The position numbers were made by a program, and so were the translations under genes. The notes beneath the pieces are model-generated. The model worked only from the letters and a program-made list of their open reading frames with translations. It was not told where the DNA came from and did not search any database. A DNA stretch of 64,000 bases from Paramacrobiotus metropolitanus. Its lineage: Eukaryota; Tardigrada; Eutardigrada; Parachela; Macrobiotidae. The stretch spans positions 740,309 through 804,308 of the forward strand of contig NW_026570286.1 of NCBI RefSeq assembly GCF_019649055.1. The letters run 5' to 3'. Shown piece by piece: positions 1 through 12,421 of this stretch (positions are counted from its first letter, which is position 1; each line of letters begins with the position of its first letter).

Positions 1-567
1 GGTAACGCTGATTCAAAACACAAATGTGTTATTGGCCACTTTGAGAAAAGTACGTATAAAGTACTAATACAGGGACTGCAACTGGCAGTCTGGCAGTCTC
101 CAAGTACGACTGTTGACTGTTACTACTAGTTTGGCCATTAGCCACTGTCCCTCCGCGTCACTGAGGTCAAATTTTAAAAAAAACATTGTGATTGTAAATC
201 ACATTGTGATGTAATTGTTTTATGTGGTGCTGCTATTTTTACCGTGATAAATAAATAACATTGTTATTTTTATAAAGTGCTGTACATACTAGTATACTAC
301 ATAGTACATACTAAATGCAACACAATTACGGTTAGTGAAAGCTTAAAAAATTAATATTAATTTCAGTATAATTTCACACTAACCAGTAAAAGTCGTAACA
401 CATGGTACGTAGTTTTAATTAACATGTGATAGTCTTGTTACCGGTTTGTAACTACGTATTGACCTTTTTCTGCGAACATAGGAGAAAATTCCCGCTTTCA
501 AGAACTATATCTATATATCTATATTCGAGATGATATCATAATGCTACCGGTGCGGAAACCGTTTTAA
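1..567. other. AT-rich intergenic sequence, no gene seen
   Basis: No reading frame with splice context or recognisable protein similarity was found on either strand. The sequence is AT-rich with short repeated TAC/GTA-rich words. Confidence 0.5.
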
Positions 568-605
568 TACAGTATACTGTATTTACGTTAATACAGTATA
601 CTGTA
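568..605. repeat. Two copies of a 14 bp palindrome
   Basis: TACAGTATACTGTA, itself a perfect palindrome, occurs at 568-581 and again at 592-605, ten bases apart. The second copy overlaps the left end of the large palindrome that follows, so the three form one dyad-rich block of about 110 bp. Confidence 0.9.
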
Positions 606-676
606 CCTAGATCGAGTGTACTAGGTACAGAAGTGAGTACTACTTACTTCTGTACCTAGTACACTCGATCTAGGTA
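604..676. repeat. 73 bp near-perfect palindrome
   Basis: The arms 604-639 and 641-676 are reverse complements around a single central base at 640, with one G/T mismatch (635/645). Such a sequence could extrude a cruciform or hairpin. It could be a relic of a transposon end or of a head-to-head duplication. No gene is attached to it. Confidence 0.9.
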
Positions 677-1032
677 GCACCGTCACATGCACGGTATTAA
701 AGTGTATACTGAAGAAAAAAATAAGTATGGTCCTGTATGGACTATGGACAGGATCGTATTTTTATGATCCTTATTTATTTCAAATGCCTTATAACAACAA
801 TAATAACATAATATTCAAGTTTTTATGCATGGTATGTACTGTTGTATGTCAGCCAAGCGAGACAACAAAGGTGTGCCATTATCGCACCTCACACAAGGGG
901 GCTTAACTGGCGTATCAAGCACCCCTCCTCTTTCGTTTTATCCCAAAATAGTACTGTTATGACGTCAACATGACGCATGCGAACACAACAGGACATTGTA
1001 CCGTTTGTAGACGATTCGAATGAGTCACTGCT
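677..1032. other. Intergenic flank of the foldback element
   Basis: No coding or RNA gene was recognised. The stretch ends where the left terminal inverted repeat of the element at 1033-4094 begins. Confidence 0.4.
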
Positions 1033-1183
1033 CCGTATGCGCACGCGTGCCTGTGCTCTGATCCAATCCTGCTGGAGGGTTGGGATCTGAGTTATTCACT
1101 TAATTCGGTTCATTTTACGCACTTTGCGTCTCGCGCTCAGTAGCAGTGTTTACAGCTGTACACGTCTCGACATCCATTGGAAT
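1033..1183 (+). repeat. Left terminal inverted repeat
   Basis: It matches the reverse complement of 3941-4094. The strongest part, about 1052-1101, is identical to 4030-4078 inverted. Similarity continues with scattered differences to a CCATTGGAA word near 1175. Confidence 0.85.
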
Positions 1184-1680
1184 TTGTGGTTTCTTGGTGT
1201 GTGTTGCATTCGGTTTTCGCAATCAGGTAATCAATGTTTTAAAAAAGTCATCCAAGTTATCACAATGTTCTTTTTTTGATAAAATTTATGTTTACATCCA
1301 CTGATATCCGAAAGGTTCCAATTTACCACGGAAAACTAAAATATAATATGAAATACTGGCACCTGCAGCAATATCGTAAAAACAAGTTCCTTATGAAAAT
1401 TCAGCGACATGGAAACAGTAGCTTGTGGATCTTGAGCCACAAGGTTTCGTAGTTTTGTATTTCTTTGCTGAAAACTACATAAGGAATATTGTTGGACATA
1501 TTGCTGGAAAGGCTCATTATGATGCTCCCCAGTCCTACAACAGCGGTAGTGAAATCAAGATGATAAAGCACACCTCATTCCATTTGTAATATGCTTCGGC
1601 TTGCCAGGACACGTTTGCAAATAGCTAAAATTTTAAGCATAAAACACTGTTAAAAAACATATTTTTTTGTCAGCAGAAAC

Positions 1681-3452
1681 TTTTGACAGAACTAAGATGA
1701 ACACTCGGGTTAAGACTACGCTTAAAACTAAGATCAGTAATTCTGATAATACTCTGATAAAACTAATATTTATACTCAGGTTTTCAAACCTCAGATAGCT
1801 TAGTGTTTGCGAACTCTGGTTATTTCTCCCAAAAACTCAAAAATTCCTCCGTCCACAAAATGTTTTAAACCTAATTGAATTTATTATTATGTTCACCAGT
1901 GAAGTTTATTCAGCCAGAAATACACTATAACAGAAGTTAGGCACTATAACAGAACTTCAAATTTAAAAAATTCAAAGAAAATTTAATGGTATTATACATT
2001 TTATTTTGTAATATCTGTTTTTTGGCAAACCAAAGGAATACTAGAAACTGAAAATGACGAAATGACGTAATTGCAAAAAAATATACGACATTACTAATGA
2101 CGAGGATTTAAAGCCTGAGTTTTGAATTGTTTGCACATTTAATTTTGCGCCGTCATTTTTCACAACAATTTTTCATCCTGCACGTTTGCTAAATCTGTTG
2201 TCTTGAAACACTAAATATGCGTTGACCAAACAGTTATATTTCAATTGAGAAAGATTATTAGAGAAAAAAAGCAGAAAATAAAAAGTTATCTTAGCATACC
2301 ATTTTTCTGGTTAAATATTTCGAAAAAAAATGTATATTTTTTTGTTTTTAGCTGATGTTGGAAATAAAAGAGGCTAGCGCTACGCTACTATATACTTCCA
2401 CTGCCGAGTAGCAGAGCGTTTCAAATGTAATGGAAATTGTTGCAAAATTGTTTTAGAACGCATTATAGGTATTATATGCAATTATTCCGTTGGTCTGAAA
2501 CTTTTGCCAACACTACTATGAGCACTCGGGTTAAGACCATGCTTTGAACTAGTATCACCACTCAAGTTTATACGTTGATCAAAACTAGCATTAGTACTCG
2601 GGTTAACACTCTCGTTAAAGCTAACACGAACATCTTTATTTGTACACCAAATATCATTCAATAATTCAGGAATCGTAACTGTTTCGCTACACATAATTAT
2701 TTTTTGCAAAATGCTTATGAAAAACAATTTTTCGCGGACGCTTTGGCATGAGAAAAATTTGGTACAAAAACATTTTGCTGAATCGCTACACAGACATTCG
2801 GCATGCTACTGTCTTTTTTGTTTACGCTCTAATCTATAATCTCATTAGAATGTTTTCCTAAGTTTTTTTATATTTTACTTGTTTTTGTTAGCTTTTCTTG
2901 TGTTTTCTGAATATATTTTCGTGGTGTTCATAAGATTATTAGCTTTTTTGGCTGGCTTTAGTTTTTTTTTAATCCAGTATGTTTTTTAACTTTTCAAGCT
3001 TTGTTAAAATTGTTTTTTAAGCCAAATTGTGCTATGCTAAAATTGGTATATGCGGAAGAGTTTTATGCCCTTATGTTCTTATTCCGAAATGTACGTATAT
3101 CATGCGCCTTCCCCTGCGTAGATGTTACTAAAAGCATTTTCAACGAAAAGGTTGATTTCAGTATTCTTAATGAAAAAAAAACGAAGATAAAAAGAAATGA
3201 AGACATTTTCAATGCGAAAGTTTATTTGAGTTATAGTTCCGAAGAAGATTTGCAGAAAAGATCGAGAGTCAGTTTGTCGAAAGGGGTTAAGCTAAAGCCG
3301 AACAAAACAGTTGATTCGTCTGTTGACCGTATTTTTAACCAGAGTCTTAACCAGAGTGCTGTTTTTAGTTTATAACCGAGTATAAACCTTAGTAATCTTG
3401 TTAGTCCAGATCAAAGTCTTAACCCGAGTGCACATTAGTATCGTCAAAAGTT
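1681..3452. repeat. Internal repeat family, three copies
   Basis: Copies start near 1681 and 2502 in direct orientation and at about 3416-3451 inverted. They share the words CTTTTG and CACTCGGGTTAAGAC followed by related AT-rich sequence. The arrangement mirrors the outer inverted repeats. Confidence 0.7.
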
Positions 3453-3940
3453 TTACTTGACTGGAGGTTGTAAGTTAGATTTGGGTTTTCAAGCTCATTT
3501 TGGAATTTCTGACTTTTATTTTGTGCGGGCGCGATTTGCAATGTCCGTTTAATTGGTTTGGAAAAGAACCGTCAGGGATAAATTTTGATTGCGTAGCATA
3601 ACTTTTATAAATACTGTGCGTTAATGTATAAATATAATGGTTGCCTTGTATAAATTGTTTACTCGTGAAATATTATAGCACAGTAATGGTAAAATAAACA
3701 TTCAATAAACATTTATATGAAGTAGTGCAACAGTGTATGCAAATTTGTGGATCAGTGTATAAGTTTCGCTGTACACATGAAGGTTCCTCACACTTAAATA
3801 AGAACTAATCTGAAAATGCGCATTTACAATTATAATTCAAAAATTTGATTAAGCAGTCGGCGATGATATTATTTGTTGAGATCCGAAATAAAAAACTTTG
3901 ATTTTACCTTGTTGCATCACTAACATAGACGCGGCACAGC

Positions 3941-4094
3941 TACAATTTCCAATGGATTTCATGCGAGAGTGGAATTGTAATTGCTGTACTGAGCACGAGA
4001 CGTTAAGTGCACAGAATGAACCGAATTAGGTGAATAACTCAGATCCCAACCCTCCAGCAGGATTGGATCAGAGCACAGACACGCGTCGTATACG
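3941..4094 (-). repeat. Right terminal inverted repeat
   Basis: It is the partner of 1033-1183 in opposite orientation. The outer end is near CGTATACG at 4087-4094, matching CGTATGCG at 1033. Confidence 0.85.
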
Positions 4095-4842
4095 CAAAAC
4101 TGTCTGGGATTTCATGTGGCGGCTGGATCTTAAATTATTCTTAATCCTGCATGAGCTCATGGGCTCTCTGTAGTAGTAAATGTAATCAACAGCCTGAATA
4201 CAAGGCAAAAACTAAGCACAACAGCATTTTATAGCTCTTATCATAATGACATATGATTGTGTTTCCCTGTAGTCCACTCTAAAGGGCTACAGCACAGTAC
4301 AGGACAGTTTCAGCAACATTCGCATTGTTGGAATAATAATATCGAACGGCGCAGCCCTTGCCTTGTTGATGAAATGGGATAAAATCGTTGTCCCCTCTCT
4401 TCTCTCTCGATCTCTCTCTGGCTTGTTACATCGTTCCCTCCTTGGATCATCTAGTCAGTCAGTTTCCCTTGCGTTTCCGTCTGGGAACAGTAGTTTGGTG
4501 TGTGCTGCTCCTGTGGATTTGTCAGACTCTGGTTCGCAGTTGGCAAGAAAGACCAAAAAGAAACTTTCATCATATCATGGGGCTTACGTGCCCTTTACAT
4601 AAACTGCCAGAAAGAAAGCGTGGCAGAAAGTGGTGCATTGCATCTTGAGTTTTGTATTGGAATTCGCTGACTCGTGACGGAATTCGTCTCATTATGCAAG
4701 TGCCGTGACCGATGCTGATACGTTTTTCTCCCTACGGAACGGGAACAAACTGATCATTTGTGTTTCATTGCGGATTAAACCTGGGATCTTTCATATCTGC
4801 TGTTGACTGTTGTATGATCTTGCTACTATTTCCAGCGGGAAA

Positions 4843-7800
4843 ATGACTAAAGACCGGTTGACAGCCCTAAAAGCGGTAGGTGCTTGAGAAAACGTTGACT
4901 CTGATTGCAGAACCGAAGAGTTTGAAAAATTTAGCAGGACGTTTTGATTTTTGCTCTTCTTATGTACGCCGCGTGCGTAGTTATGATTCTCTCTTCCTAC
5001 TTCTGTGCGTTTAGGTCCTTTTTGTTTTCTAAAACGGTTGCTATTTGTTTTGAAATTATCATAAATATCTCCGAAAATAGCACTGCTTTTAAGTTGTTCG
5101 TTGTTTAATTGATGACCATTTCAGTACGCTCATGGTCATGTTATCGCTGGACATCCGTGCTGCCGTTGTGACGGTGTTGAGTGTGAGTTGCTGTACGACT
5201 TATAATGCAGTTTGGCGGAAAATAAAATATTCAGGAAAATAGAAAATTCATTATATTTTATACAAATAATAATAAGTTTCTGTATTTCAGTTCCATTTTC
5301 TGTGTAGTGTTCACGGTAGCAGATGCAGAGCTTTTATACGAAGTTTTAAATCGTAGCGTACGTATATAAAACATTATTTTTTAATACTTTTCAGTATTGT
5401 CAGGTACGATGCTTTGGTATATATTAATTTTTACATTATAAGGTGTGCAATAAAAACTTCAGCACCATATTATTGATTCGGTATTTGTATTAAACCCTCT
5501 AATCGAAAAAGGATTGCCAATTATGCCGTATTCAATGACTGGGTTGATTTAACGTTGATAGTTTGTAATTCCGACAACGAGGTTTTCTTTGTCAAAAACG
5601 GGAATTTTTTCGTTTTGAATTCTTATGGTTGAAAGGCAGCTATATCTGTACTCGTAGTCTTTAGTTCGAAGACGTAGGGACTGAGGAAAATCGGAATACC
5701 GAATTACATATACATGGTACATTGTAATGCGGCGCAGGCATAATTAGGGAGGATGCGTTTGATTTGGCGGATTTATGCGCTTTGCTGTAGAGACCATGGA
5801 CAACCGGGAATTGGATTACTGCGTGGTAGAGGAGCGTTAAAATAGGAAATCGACAGCGGTAGTGGCATAGAGCGGGCACGGGGCTGGGTTCTGATGCGAA
5901 AGTGATTAGCGTTTTATGAATCGACGTGTCGTTTTTCTAGTGGAGTGGCTCATGATGTAACAAGTAATGATCATTTTGTACCAACCTGCCACAATTAGTG
6001 TCCCATATAACCAACTTATGGCTTGATCGAGTGCTGTTCAGATGGGGTTTTATGGCGTTCACAACGACCGGCGTTAGTCATGTTTTCCAGCATTGACAGA
6101 TGTTTAATTTAAATAATAATAAACGCGCAGTTCGTAAAAGTTTGTGTAAGGGTTACCAGTTTGCCTGTTGTTAAGAGGTCCAAGTGTTTGCTCTATTTCC
6201 GTAACATAAGTAGATTTTAGAACTTAAGATTTGCACCAGCAGTTGATCAACATCGTGGCATCCTCCACAAATTGTGGTGTTTAATGGTGTTGCTGTAAGC
6301 AGATCGCTGTCTTCGCGATGCATTCTTGTGGTAACTGCGCTTTTGGATTTTGTTGATAATTAATCAGTTTTTGGCGATATAAACGATTTGAATTAATTTT
6401 CATGGTTTTTTAGGCTCAAAGCGATGAAGAGGATGGAATCGGGTTGGATGAAGTGGCGCTCAATATGGAAGGGGGGCAGGGTCAGATGGATGAATTTTTC
6501 GAACAGGTAATTTACAACGAATTTATTTTTTGATTATTTCGTGGGCAACAACACATCTACATTATTACGAGTAGCTGAGACAAAACGAAATTGAAACGTG
6601 TCACAGTCGATGTAAAGGTCGACTCAAACGGGTGTTTTCGACTAGTTTAACGATAGTGCAGTTATTATATGCAATTTTTGACAGTGGAAATGCCGCATCT
6701 CTTAAATTTTCCTGATTATTGGGATGAGATTTAACGCTGCCGATTTGCGTACGTGTATGTGTGTGTCCTGTGCGTTTTATCGGCTACAGGCACGCACAGG
6801 CGTTTTTCCGGGCTAGTAATTGATCGTTCCTTCCATAATATCATCCACGGTTGTGACACAACCCTTTTGGCTGTGCTCCTCGGATTTCATTAGATCGAAT
6901 CTGTCAAATTGGATATGTACACTACGTTAACCGAGCTGGAGGTTTTCGGTTACACCGTGCCTTTTGTTTCAAGATCGCTGGTAGAATTAGGTGCTTAAAT
7001 GAAACCTTTGCTTAACTTCCACTGCTCAAGACGTTTTACAGATAATTTAGCAGAAGGCAGCAGGTAAACATGCTTTCTATGATGTTTCTTAATATTTTTA
7101 ATAATAATTGAAGTTAAACCGAATTGATCGTTGAAGTTTTGCGGGAAATGATACGAGTATTTTGAGAATCGAATTGTTGGAATTTGCAATGTACGAATCT
7201 TCTTGCTTTAAAAAATAAAACTATTTATTAAGAAAGCGATTCCCGTATAACTGTACATGTATACCAAAGAACAGAATGAAGAAAAACTGTATCTTACGGA
7301 GTCCGGAGATGCCGAATTTTCGGAAATAAATGCTGACTAGCTGAGGTATGCTTTGGATCGATGGGAAAATGTGTGTGTGTGTGTGTGTGACTGTGTGGGA
7401 AATCATTTTCCTTTCGGGTAGCGGTCGGTAGTTGGAAAACCTCGCATCCGTGCAATTGTTCGATGATTGTATAAGGAACAAAAATCGAAGGTGAATTACG
7501 CAATTTATGTGTAATTTTGTCGGGACTTGTGCTGCTTGCAGACCTGTGTGCTTGGGAACTCATACCGTGAGAGGCAAGCCGCTCGGGCCCGCTCTCATGC
7601 CGTTTAAAAAAGTGTTTCGTTTGATGGCAGTATAATTACTTCCGCTGGCACATTACGGGGTAAAAGATTCCGATTTGCCGAAAATGAGTACCAACTCATT
7701 ATGATCAAGCACAGTCTGCACAGTCGTACGGTGAGCCGGTAAAACATTGCAGTTTTAGCCACAGTTGCGATGTTTTTCGTTTTTCTAATTAATTTTATTG

Positions 7801-10800
7801 GCATTATATTGGTTTCTTACTGATGAGTACAACACAGTTATTTTCCGGATTATGCAGAACATGACGAGGCAGGTCATGCCATGAAGAAAATAAAACCGTC
7901 ATGAAATGAATATTATTATTATTCATTATTTTGGTGCAGTATAACACTACAAGTGGTTTTCGACCAACATTATACCGTACAAATGGATACAGAACTTTTT
8001 TATGCTGTTGAAAATCCACCTGGCCGTACTATTTCCAAAGTGTATATTCACTTTGCTATTTCGATCAGACCTGCAACTGTGTCGTTTGTTTGCCACTTGT
8101 CTACGCTATTTCCATGCAGATCTATACAGTGCACAGCGGACACTATTAATTTTGGCCTTTTTATATCGATGATACAGTATTCCAGTCGTACAGCTTCAGC
8201 GTTTTCACTTCCAACTATGTTGGCGTAGCGGCCTGGCAGAGAGCGGTATTTAGCTGCTGGGTTTTTTCGGGACTAAATGCGTCCGTTCGGGTCGATGGTG
8301 TGCGTACAAGCGTGTGTAGTATATGTGTACATTTGCAAGATGTCGGTAGAATGTAGGGTTAGGGGAAGCGCAACGGAGTAGCGGGGGGAATCGATATCCT
8401 CGGCCTAGGATATCCATATATATCGATACGGGTTAGGACGATGAAAGTTTCCCTTTTACTGCTTTGTATATTGATGGATATATTAGTCGGTTGGAATTCG
8501 CGTCATCACTTAAACCAGTGCCAGGAAGAGGTCGCCGTTTGTCAGTCTGGATTGACGGCAGTCGTTGCGCCACGATCGAGTGGATGCTGAAAAAAAAACA
8601 CGGCTATGTAGCGTGTGATCTGGGATGGTGGACGTTATGGATATTTTTGGTATATTACATGCCCCGTCCAGAACAGAATTGCGGTAAAAAAACCCGGCAG
8701 TTCTAAAGAAACACATGTACACCATACCGGCATCGTTAATGCTTACCGTATACTGCAGGATCATCAATGCTTCTGCATTGTTTTTGTTCCGCTGTTTAAA
8801 TGCGGATAGTGAAATATGAAGTACTCGAACAGTGGTCATTCAGGGTTAAGTCGGTACAATAGATTTAGAATATCCAAAAAAATGGAAACAGTCAAACAGG
8901 TAGCGTTGATTTGATGACGCACTATTTTAAAAAAACGCGAGAATAAAGCGAAACTTATGTAGGGAATTTCTTGGTTAACTTACAGCATACCGGTGAAGAA
9001 GCCATCATGCACTAGTGACGAAAGGAGGCCAAGGAAGCTGCCGTTAGTATTTAAGATTGGCTGAGACTTGAGATTGGATCGCGCGGGGACGGTAATCCTT
9101 TGGCTAAACTTGTTGCCTTCCCGATCCCCGATTATCATGCTTCCAAGTATACTTGAGCTTTCTGACGCCTCTGGCGGGATTTTTGAAGATACTTCCGGTT
9201 TATCTTCGGCAGTTTTTTTGTTGGACAGATGGCGTATTGATATCTGCAACTGGCAGGATGGGAGTTCATTCCCTAACTTCACTAACTGCTTCAGTAGAAG
9301 TTTGCATTTCCTGATGCGCAAATACTGAATTACTGAGTGGGTGCATTGGATCCACTTTCTGCAAGATACCCGCACATTAACAGTTTTTAGCAAATCTTGG
9401 AAATTGATAAATTTTTATTCTACGATTTTCAAAGAATAAATTCTCGAGAGTGATGGTCCTTTGAGAATTCACATCTCTTTAATAACGTTTCGGTTCGTTG
9501 TTCTTTCTGCAGCTTCATAGAAAACGTTGTGTCGATTTTTCGGTATGTTTGGTTTGTTTACGTAGTCAATGTGGTACAAAACCACGATCGACACGAAAAA
9601 GAAACCCTTGCTTGATTGCCTGCACTGTTCGGGTGGAGAAAAATCGATGCTAATCGTTTTTGTAACGGCATTTCTCACTTTAAGATATTGCTTGTAGCCT
9701 CCGCTGGCATTGTGTTTATTGCTTAAATGCAAAATTGAACGCCATGTACCCGACCCAAAAAGCGAAAAACATTGAATGATATTACGTAGACGATAGCCCT
9801 AGTCAGGCCAACCCAAGTAAAGTATCGCCGTCGTAGATATTCCGGTTGTTCATTTCCGTATTAAGTTTTGTGCTACAGTTAAATTTTTTCTCAGCTACAT
9901 TTAAACGCAGAAAAATAAGCATGTTATCCTTGAAACAATTTTAATATAAACAAAAAGCTCACGTAGCTAAAATTACATAGGACTTAAAAATGCAGTATTT
10001 CTACATGTGCGAATACATGAATTTCTGACAACTTGGGCGCAATGCCGAAATCTGCGTACAGTATGTTTTTTGCGTACATGTCACAGCGCACTTTTACCAT
10101 GAGCATATCCTGTAAGATTGCCACAGTTCGAAATAATTTTGTTACATAAAAATGAATGGCAAGAGCGTAAGGATATTGTTTGGGTATTTTTTTTACTGTT
10201 AGTAATACTGTAATGCAGCTGTGCATTCTGCAGGTCGAAGAGATACGAACATCTATAGAGAAAGTGGAAACCGATGTGGAAGCGGTCAAACACAAACACA
10301 GTGCCATTCTCTCTGCGCCAACCACCGATGACCGTAAGATTTACCTGGAGTTCGTGAATATGAAAAAGTAGCCGATAATGGTCTGATTGCGCTGTAGGCG
10401 ACAAGGAGGAACTGGAGCAGCTCATGGCTGATATCAAAAAAGACAGCCAATAAAGCCCGCAGTAAGGCTTAAAGGTGAGTGAGTGCGGAAACTGCACAGC
10501 GGAAATTCCGTGACCGATTCACTCGACGGTGTGCCTTTTCACAGTTATCGAGCAGAGCATTGAAGCGGAAGAGCAGTCAAACAAGGCTTCAGCTGATCTG
10601 CGGATACGGAAGACGCAGGTAATCAGCGGGCAAAAAAGGCGCTTTTTCTCTGGTTTCCCGGACTATGTTCTTATCCTCCGCTGATGTTTTTTCTTGGCGA
10701 CATTAGCATGCGACACTGTCGAGGAAGTTCGTGGAGGTCATGACCGATTATAACAAAACCCAGACAGATTACCGGGAGCGATGTAAAGGTCGAATTAAGC

Positions 10801-11974
10801 GCCAATTGGAAATAAGTGAGTGTTTGAAGGTGCCATGGTCTCGTGAGACAGCATGTTGTGTGCCAGTGTGGATGCCTGTGTCTGGGTGTGATATGTGTAT
10901 GTGTGTGTGTGTGCGTCTGGAACGGAAAAGTGTTTGTGACATTTGTAAGCTGTGTGCTGTGTGATTATGCCGCGGTTAATGGGTTGTCTGTGCAGCCGGA
11001 CGTGCCACGACAAATGAGAAGCTGGAGGAAATGCTGGAAACCAATAATCCGCAAATCTTCACTCAGGGGGTTGGTGTGATGTCGCCGTTGCGTGAAGGCC
11101 AGATGTTGTCATTGTACCCCGGACTATTTTTAGAATTAATGTCGGATTTTATGGTGGTTTGGTTTGAAATGCGGTGGAGACTGCGAAAAAAACTGCTATA
11201 ATTTACATTTTAATATCGAGGCTTATAAAACTTACGTACTCAGCCAAGATTTGATTTAACTGAACCAACGATTTCGTTACATTTTCTTTATTTTGTATGA
11301 TAAACTTGATAATGTGTTTTATATTACATGTAGTAGTTACATTTATATTCGTTTTCTCGGAAAGTATTTTGATTGTGAACCGTATTGAACGATATTGAAA
11401 GTTACCGGTGATATTTCTTAAAAAGGAATGTGTTTGCAGATTATAACAGATTCCCAGCAGGCCAAACAGACTTTGGCTGATATCGAAGCGAGGCATCAGG
11501 ATATCATTAAACTTGAAAACAGTATTAAGGAGCTAAGGGAGATGTTCACTGACATGGCCATGTTAGTGGAAAGCCAGGTATGACTGCGGCGAAAGCTGGA
11601 CGCATAAATGTTTGATTTTTTGAAATAAACATGGGAACTGTTTGTTTTGTTAGGGTGAACTGATTGACAGAGTGGAATACAACGTGCAGCAATCCGTAGA
11701 CTACATTGAAACGGCTAAGCAGGACACGAAAAAAGCTGTAAAATATCAAAGTCAAGCACGACGAGTAAGTGCAATGGACATGTGTTGCATGAAGAAAACA
11801 GGAATTTGTTGCGGATTATCAATATTTATTCTCTTGCGTTAATTTTGTTTGGTTTGTGACTTTGATTTTATTTTATAGAAGAAGATCATATTGATTTTGG
11901 TTGGCGTGGGTGTTTTGGTTCTGGCAGCCGTGATTATCACATTGACTGTGATTTTCAAGCAGAATGTTGGCTAA
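4843..11974 (+). CDS. Syntaxin-1 (plasma-membrane t-SNARE), ten coding exons, anchor form a
   Basis: Q-SNARE that pairs with SNAP-25 and synaptobrevin for exocytosis. Exons: 4843-4875, 6414-6506, 10234-10333, 10398-10474, 10545-10618, 10707-10815, 10996-11069, 11440-11577, 11654-11764, 11879-11974; all junctions are GT-AG and the phases agree. The start [11 protein letters not shown] is the standard syntaxin-1 N-terminus. It is followed by the acidic segment, MDEFFEQ, the Habc bundle ([21 protein letters not shown]-like [21 protein letters not shown]), then the SNARE helix ([31 protein letters not shown]) and [12 protein letters not shown]. This last exon supplies a 24-residue hydrophobic anchor and a stop. 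Exon 10398-10474 has two surplus bases that break frame; both sit next to short runs and look like consensus errors. Length is about 300 residues, normal for the family. Syntaxin-1 orthology is favoured over syntaxin-2/3/4 by sequence only. Confidence 0.93.
7371..7389. repeat. (GT)n microsatellite
   Basis: Nineteen bases of uninterrupted GT repeat inside a syntaxin intron. A second shorter GT tract lies at about 10901-10913. Confidence 0.95.
8980..9393 (-). CDS. Possible antisense exon nested in the syntaxin intron
   Basis: Open for about 137 codons on the strand opposite syntaxin and ending at a good donor (CT|GTAAGT at its 3' end). The product is basic at its N-terminal half (HLSNKK) and Ser/Pro-rich after it, somewhat like a mitochondrial presequence. 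I recognise no family. A second open stretch lies upstream at 9469-9732 but I could not find a phase-compatible junction. It may be chance; kept because of the length and the donor. Confidence 0.2.
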   Translation of the reverse strand: MLKTVNVRVSCRKWIQCTHSVIQYLRIRKCKLLLKQLVKLGNELPSCQLQISIRHLSNKKTAEDKPEVSSKIPPEASESSSILGSMIIGDREGNKFSQRITVPARSNLKSQPILNTNGSFLGLLSSLVHDGFFTGML

Positions 11975-12339
11975 ATTATTTCCGCGTTTTTGAGTTTATG
12001 CTTTTGCCGGTTCAGTTGCGTTTGGTGATGTGCATTTAAATAGCGGTGATTTTATGGAGCATTTTTGTGTTTGATACTTTGATTTCGGATCTCTGGATTT
12101 TTTATGCTGGCTGCTTTCCGAAGCTATGTATTTTGCTGTGCGAAATTATGGAGTGCCGCAACCCTGTGACCTTTGTATGCCCGATAATTGTACAGTATCA
12201 AATTCCTTGGTTGATGGCTACTTGGTTTGGTATGTGCTCGTTTTAATTTTTTTGCAGTTAAAAATTTAATTATTGCGTATAAATATATCGTCTTTTCTTG
12301 GGATATTCGTATCAGTTAACTCCTTGTATTATTTTGCAG

Positions 12340-12421
12340 AAAAAAAATAATGATCATGGTGTGTCTTATCATCTTGGCTATCGTGATAGCATCGACATTC
12401 GGTGGTATATTCGGAATGTAG
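12340..12421 (+). CDS. Alternative last exon of syntaxin-1, anchor form b
   Basis: It lies downstream of the first terminal exon, behind a good polypyrimidine-CAG acceptor. In the needed frame it reads KKIMIMVCLIILAIVIAS and ends GGIFGM before TAG. That is closer to the classical syntaxin-1A anchor (KKIMIIICC...) than the upstream exon is. It would join the same donor at 11764. The A-run after the acceptor is one base too long for frame, probably a homopolymer error. Use of one exon excludes the other, so the gene can make two proteins that differ only in the membrane anchor. C. elegans unc-64 is known to use alternative anchors in the same way. Confidence 0.8.

Larger units (their letters stand above)
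1033..4094. mobile_element. Foldback-type DNA element, about 3.06 kb, probably non-autonomous
   Basis: The two ends are long imperfect inverted repeats of about 150 bp (1033-1183 and 3941-4094), including an uninterrupted identical stretch of about 49 bp. Inside lie three further copies of a shorter repeat, two in one orientation and one inverted, so the inversion symmetry continues inward. The interior is AT-rich. Two open frames (2482-2727 minus, 3001-3375 plus) run across the internal repeats and show no transposase motif. No clean target-site duplication was found, so the exact ends are uncertain by several bases. A foldback element or a MITE-like derivative of a larger TIR transposon fits best; the family is unknown. 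Confidence 0.75.
6507..10233 (+). other. Large syntaxin intron (3.7 kb)
   Basis: Interrupts the gene between the MDEFFEQ exon and the first Habc exon. It holds a (GT)n tract at 7371-7389 and a weak antisense reading frame at 8980-9393. The 1.5 kb intron before it (4876-6413) shows nothing recognisable. Confidence 0.8.
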
